Origin: Anaerolineae bacterium
Lineage (GTDB): Bacteria; Chloroflexota; Anaerolineae; UBA1429
Direction of reading: 5' to 3'
DNA length: 6,461 nt
NCBI GenBank assembly: GCA_016928125.1
Contig: JAFGLK010000235.1
Coordinates: 1-6,461 of the forward strand
A program made the position numbers and the translations under genes. This document shows, one piece after another, positions 4,508 through 6,461 of the stretch. Positions within the stretch are counted from its first letter, which is position 1. Every line of letters begins with the position of its first letter. The notes below the pieces were generated by a model. It worked only from the letters and a program-made list of their open reading frames with translations. It was not told the DNA's origin and did no database searches.

Positions 4508-6169
4508 ATGCGAATCACGATGGCGCAGTTCGATCCGGTGGTGGGCGATGTCACGGGCAATGTGGCCAGGCTGGCTCAAGCGCTCCGAGACGCGGCGGCC
4601 GAGCGGCCGGATCTGCTGGTTGTGCCGGAGATGTTCCTCACCGGCTACCCTCCCAGGGATCTGCTAGAGCGCGACTGGTTCCTGGCCAGGGTGAGAGAAG
4701 GGGTGCAGCAGGTGCGCGAGCTATCGCGGCGCCATCCAGGCACGGGAATCCTGTTCGGCGCGCCGCGACCCACCGGGCGCACGAACGGCAAGCCGCTCTT
4801 CAACGCGGCCGTGCTGGTCTGCGACGGGGAGATCCTGGCTGAGGCCCACAAGACGCTGCTTCCCACCTATGACGTGTTCGATGAGGCGCGCTACTTCGAG
4901 CCGGCGCCGCAAGTGCGCCCTGTGCCGTTCAAGGGAGAGGTGTTGGGGCTGCACATCTGCGAGGATGCCTGGACGGAGCCGGGATTCTGGGCCAGGCGCC
5001 AGCTGTACGACTGTGACCCGGTGCAAGAGCTGGCGAGCCAGGGCGCGACGCTGTTGATCAACATCTCGGCCTCACCATTCAATGTAGGCAAGGAGCGGGC
5101 GCGCTACCAGTTGGTGGCCCAGCACGCCCGTCGCTATGGCCTGCCCTTTGTGTACGTCAACCAGGTCGGGGGCAACGACGAGTTGGTCTTCGATGGGCGC
5201 AGCTTTGTGCTCGATAAGCTTGGGCGCCCGGTGGCGGTGCTGGCCGCTTTTGGCCAGGAGATGCGCACGCTCGACACGACCGACTCGGGCTCACAGAGCG
5301 CCTATCAGCCACAGGAGGAGATCGCCTCGGTGCACGACGCGCTGGTGCTGGGCCTGCGCGACTATATGCACAAGTGCGGCTTTGCCAAGGCTGTGATCGG
5401 CCTCTCGGGGGGCATCGACTCGGCCGTGACGTGCGTCCTGGCGGCGCGTGCCTTGGGGCCCGAGAATGTGCTGGGCGTCTCCATGCCCTCGCCATACTCG
5501 TCGCCAGGGAGCATCGCGGACGCGCGCCAGCTGGCCGCCAATCTGGGGATTGCCTTTCGAGTGATCGGCATCACGGAGATCCACAACGCCTACCTGCAGA
5601 CGCTGGCGGAGCCCTTTTCCGGCGCCGAGCCGAACGTGGCCGAGGAGAACATACAGGCCCGCATCCGGGGAAACATCCTGATGGCGCTATCGAACAAGTT
5701 CGGCCATTTGGTGCTGTCTACAGGGAACAAGAGCGAGCTGGCGGTGGGCTACTGCACCCTCTACGGAGACATGAGCGGGGGCCTGGCGGTGATCTCGGAC
5801 GTGCCCAAGATGATGGTCTACGAGCTGGCTCACTATATGAACCGCGTGGCCCGCGAGTCGGGGCAGGGGGAGGTGGTACCCCAGGCGAGCATCGACAAGC
5901 CGCCCTCGGCCGAGCTCAAGCCCGATCAGGTGGATCAGGATACGTTGCCGCCCTATCCGATTCTCGACGCCATTCTGCAGTACTATGTGGAAGAGGGCTG
6001 GTCGGTGGAGCAGATCGCGGCCGAGGGGTATGAAGAGGCCACCGTGCGTTGGGTGGTGCGCACCGTGAACCGGAATGAGTACAAGCGGCGGCAGGCTGCG
6101 CCCGGGCTCAGGGTGACCACCAAGGCGTTCGGGGTGGGGCGGCGCATGCCCATCGCCGCGCGCTACTAG
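4508..6169 (+). CDS. nadE: Glutamine-dependent NAD+ synthetase
   Basis: This is a 553-residue two-domain enzyme that converts nicotinic acid adenine dinucleotide to NAD+ using ATP and ammonia from glutamine. It catalyses the last step of NAD+ synthesis in the cytoplasm. Residues 1 to about 260 form the nitrilase-type glutaminase, with the catalytic triad Glu41 (VVPEMFLTGYPPRDLL), Lys115 (AHKTLLPTYDVFDE) and Cys151 (LHICEDAW). Residues from about 275 on form the synthetase, with the ATP-pyrophosphatase loop SGGIDS (300-305). LSTGNKSE (403-410), GDMSGG (420-425) and the KPPSAELKPDQ-type segment (464-474) bind substrate and ATP. The C-terminal RRMPIAARY is typical. Length is normal for bacterial glutamine-dependent NadE, and all catalytic residues are present. 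It follows the macrodomain gene by 15 bases and is the last gene of the run. Presence of the glutaminase domain means no separate ammonia source is needed. Confidence 0.98.
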   Translation: MRITMAQFDPVVGDVTGNVARLAQALRDAAAERPDLLVVPEMFLTGYPPRDLLERDWFLARVREGVQQVRELSRRHPGTGILFGAPRPTGRTNGKPLFNAAVLVCDGEILAEAHKTLLPTYDVFDEARYFEPAPQVRPVPFKGEVLGLHICEDAWTEPGFWARRQLYDCDPVQELASQGATLLINISASPFNVGKERARYQLVAQHARRYGLPFVYVNQVGGNDELVFDGRSFVLDKLGRPVAVLAAFGQEMRTLDTTDSGSQSAYQPQEEIASVHDALVLGLRDYMHKCGFAKAVIGLSGGIDSAVTCVLAARALGPENVLGVSMPSPYSSPGSIADARQLAANLGIAFRVIGITEIHNAYLQTLAEPFSGAEPNVAEENIQARIRGNILMALSNKFGHLVLSTGNKSELAVGYCTLYGDMSGGLAVISDVPKMMVYELAHYMNRVARESGQGEVVPQASIDKPPSAELKPDQVDQDTLPPYPILDAILQYYVEEGWSVEQIAAEGYEEATVRWVVRTVNRNEYKRRQAAPGLRVTTKAFGVGRRMPIAARY

Positions 6170-6172
6170 GCC

Positions 6173-6194
6173 CCATGACGCGGCGCGTGCATGG
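6173..6194. terminator. Possible short hairpin between convergent nadE and the right-edge gene
   Basis: CCATG-ACG (6173-6180) can pair with CGT-G-CATGG (6186-6194, with one bulged G at 6189) around a five-base loop. It lies in the 33-base gap between two convergent stop codons. The stem is short and imperfect and there is no T run, so it is only a weak candidate for a shared terminator. Confidence 0.3.
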
Positions 6195-6202
6195 CAGATG
6201 GC

Positions 6203-6461
6203 TCAGCCTTGCGGGGCCCCCTCAGCCGAAACCCTCGAGAGAAGCTCAGTGACCGGGTCGGGCCGAAGGTGCATGATTCCGTCCTCGTCAGGCCCAAAGC
6301 GCATGGGACCCTGGGGCACGCGGTTGTCGATCTGCAGATAGCCGCGGTCGAGGTATTCCCAGATGGTCTGGAGTGGAAGCTTGCCCGGGACCCACTTTTC
6401 GACGATCACTGTGCCGTGGCCCGGCAAGACGGTGAACACGACCTGGCGCGGATCCTCGGGA
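6203..6461 (-). CDS. Hypothetical protein, 5' end cut by window edge
   Basis: An open frame on the minus strand runs from the right edge to a TGA at 6203-6205, giving the last 85 visible residues. A GTG at 6439 could be a start, but no ribosome site lies at a proper distance and the frame continues to the edge, so the gene probably begins outside the window. The visible part is soluble and mixed in composition. It has a hydrophobic strand followed by GHGTVIVEKWVPGK, a Trp/Tyr-rich helix (IWEYLDRGYL) and an acidic, Pro-rich C-terminus. I do not recognise a family and see no catalytic motif. It converges on nadE and is not part of that transcript. Coding is likely from the protein-like composition; function is unknown. 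Confidence 0.6.
   Translation of the reverse strand, partial: PEDPRQVVFTVLPGHGTVIVEKWVPGKLPLQTIWEYLDRGYLQIDNRVPQGPMRFGPDEDGIMHLRPDPVTELLSRVSAEGAPQG

Noticed and set aside
1..6461. CRISPR array, defence island, prophage, transposon or toxin-antitoxin pair
   Set aside because: No regularly spaced repeats, integrase, transposase, terminal inverted repeats or toxin-like pairs are seen. The macrodomain and Nudix genes sit with nadE and look metabolic, not like a defence cassette.

Overview
This is a GC-rich bacterial chromosomal window with densely packed genes and frequent GTG starts. No rRNA, tRNA, CRISPR array, insertion sequence or other mobile element is visible. The gene set (acyl-carrier-protein synthase, a sulfatase, and a Nudix / inositol-monophosphatase / macrodomain / NAD synthetase run) is core or near-core bacterial metabolism. 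The composition and gene style would fit a member of the Chloroflexota or another GC-rich environmental lineage. That placement is only an impression; nothing in the window proves it.

Layout. The left edge (1-369, +) holds the 3' part of acpS, missing only its first few codons. It converges on a 463-residue sulfatase gene (432-1823, -), and the 62 bases between the two stop codons hold a perfect 15-bp hairpin (396-430) that probably terminates both. Upstream of the sulfatase is a roughly 300-base non-coding region (1824-2123), followed by a short gene for a 64-residue membrane protein (2124-2318, +).

A near-consensus sigma-70 promoter (TTGACC, 16 bases, TATAAT, at 2397-2424) then starts a four-gene co-directional run. 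The genes are a Nudix hydrolase (2460-3086), an inositol-monophosphatase-family phosphatase that begins on the base after the Nudix stop codon (3087-3929), a YmdB-type macrodomain protein (3971-4492) and glutamine-dependent NAD+ synthetase NadE (4508-6169). The right edge holds the 3' end of an unrecognised gene on the minus strand (6203 to the edge), convergent with nadE.

How the genes fit together. NadE makes NAD+. The macrodomain family removes O-acetyl and ADP-ribosyl groups, which are products of NAD+-consuming enzymes. Nudix enzymes commonly cleave ADP-ribose, NADH and related diphosphates, and some inositol-monophosphatase-fold enzymes dephosphorylate NADP+ or phosphoadenosine nucleotides. 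The four-gene run can therefore be read as an NAD synthesis, salvage and clean-up operon. Family memberships are well supported by motifs; the joint NAD/ADP-ribose role and the substrates of the Nudix and phosphatase proteins are inference. The Nudix protein has an enlarged Nudix-box loop, and its promoter overlaps a nested inverted repeat that could be an operator. These, with the small membrane protein, are the least ordinary parts of the window.
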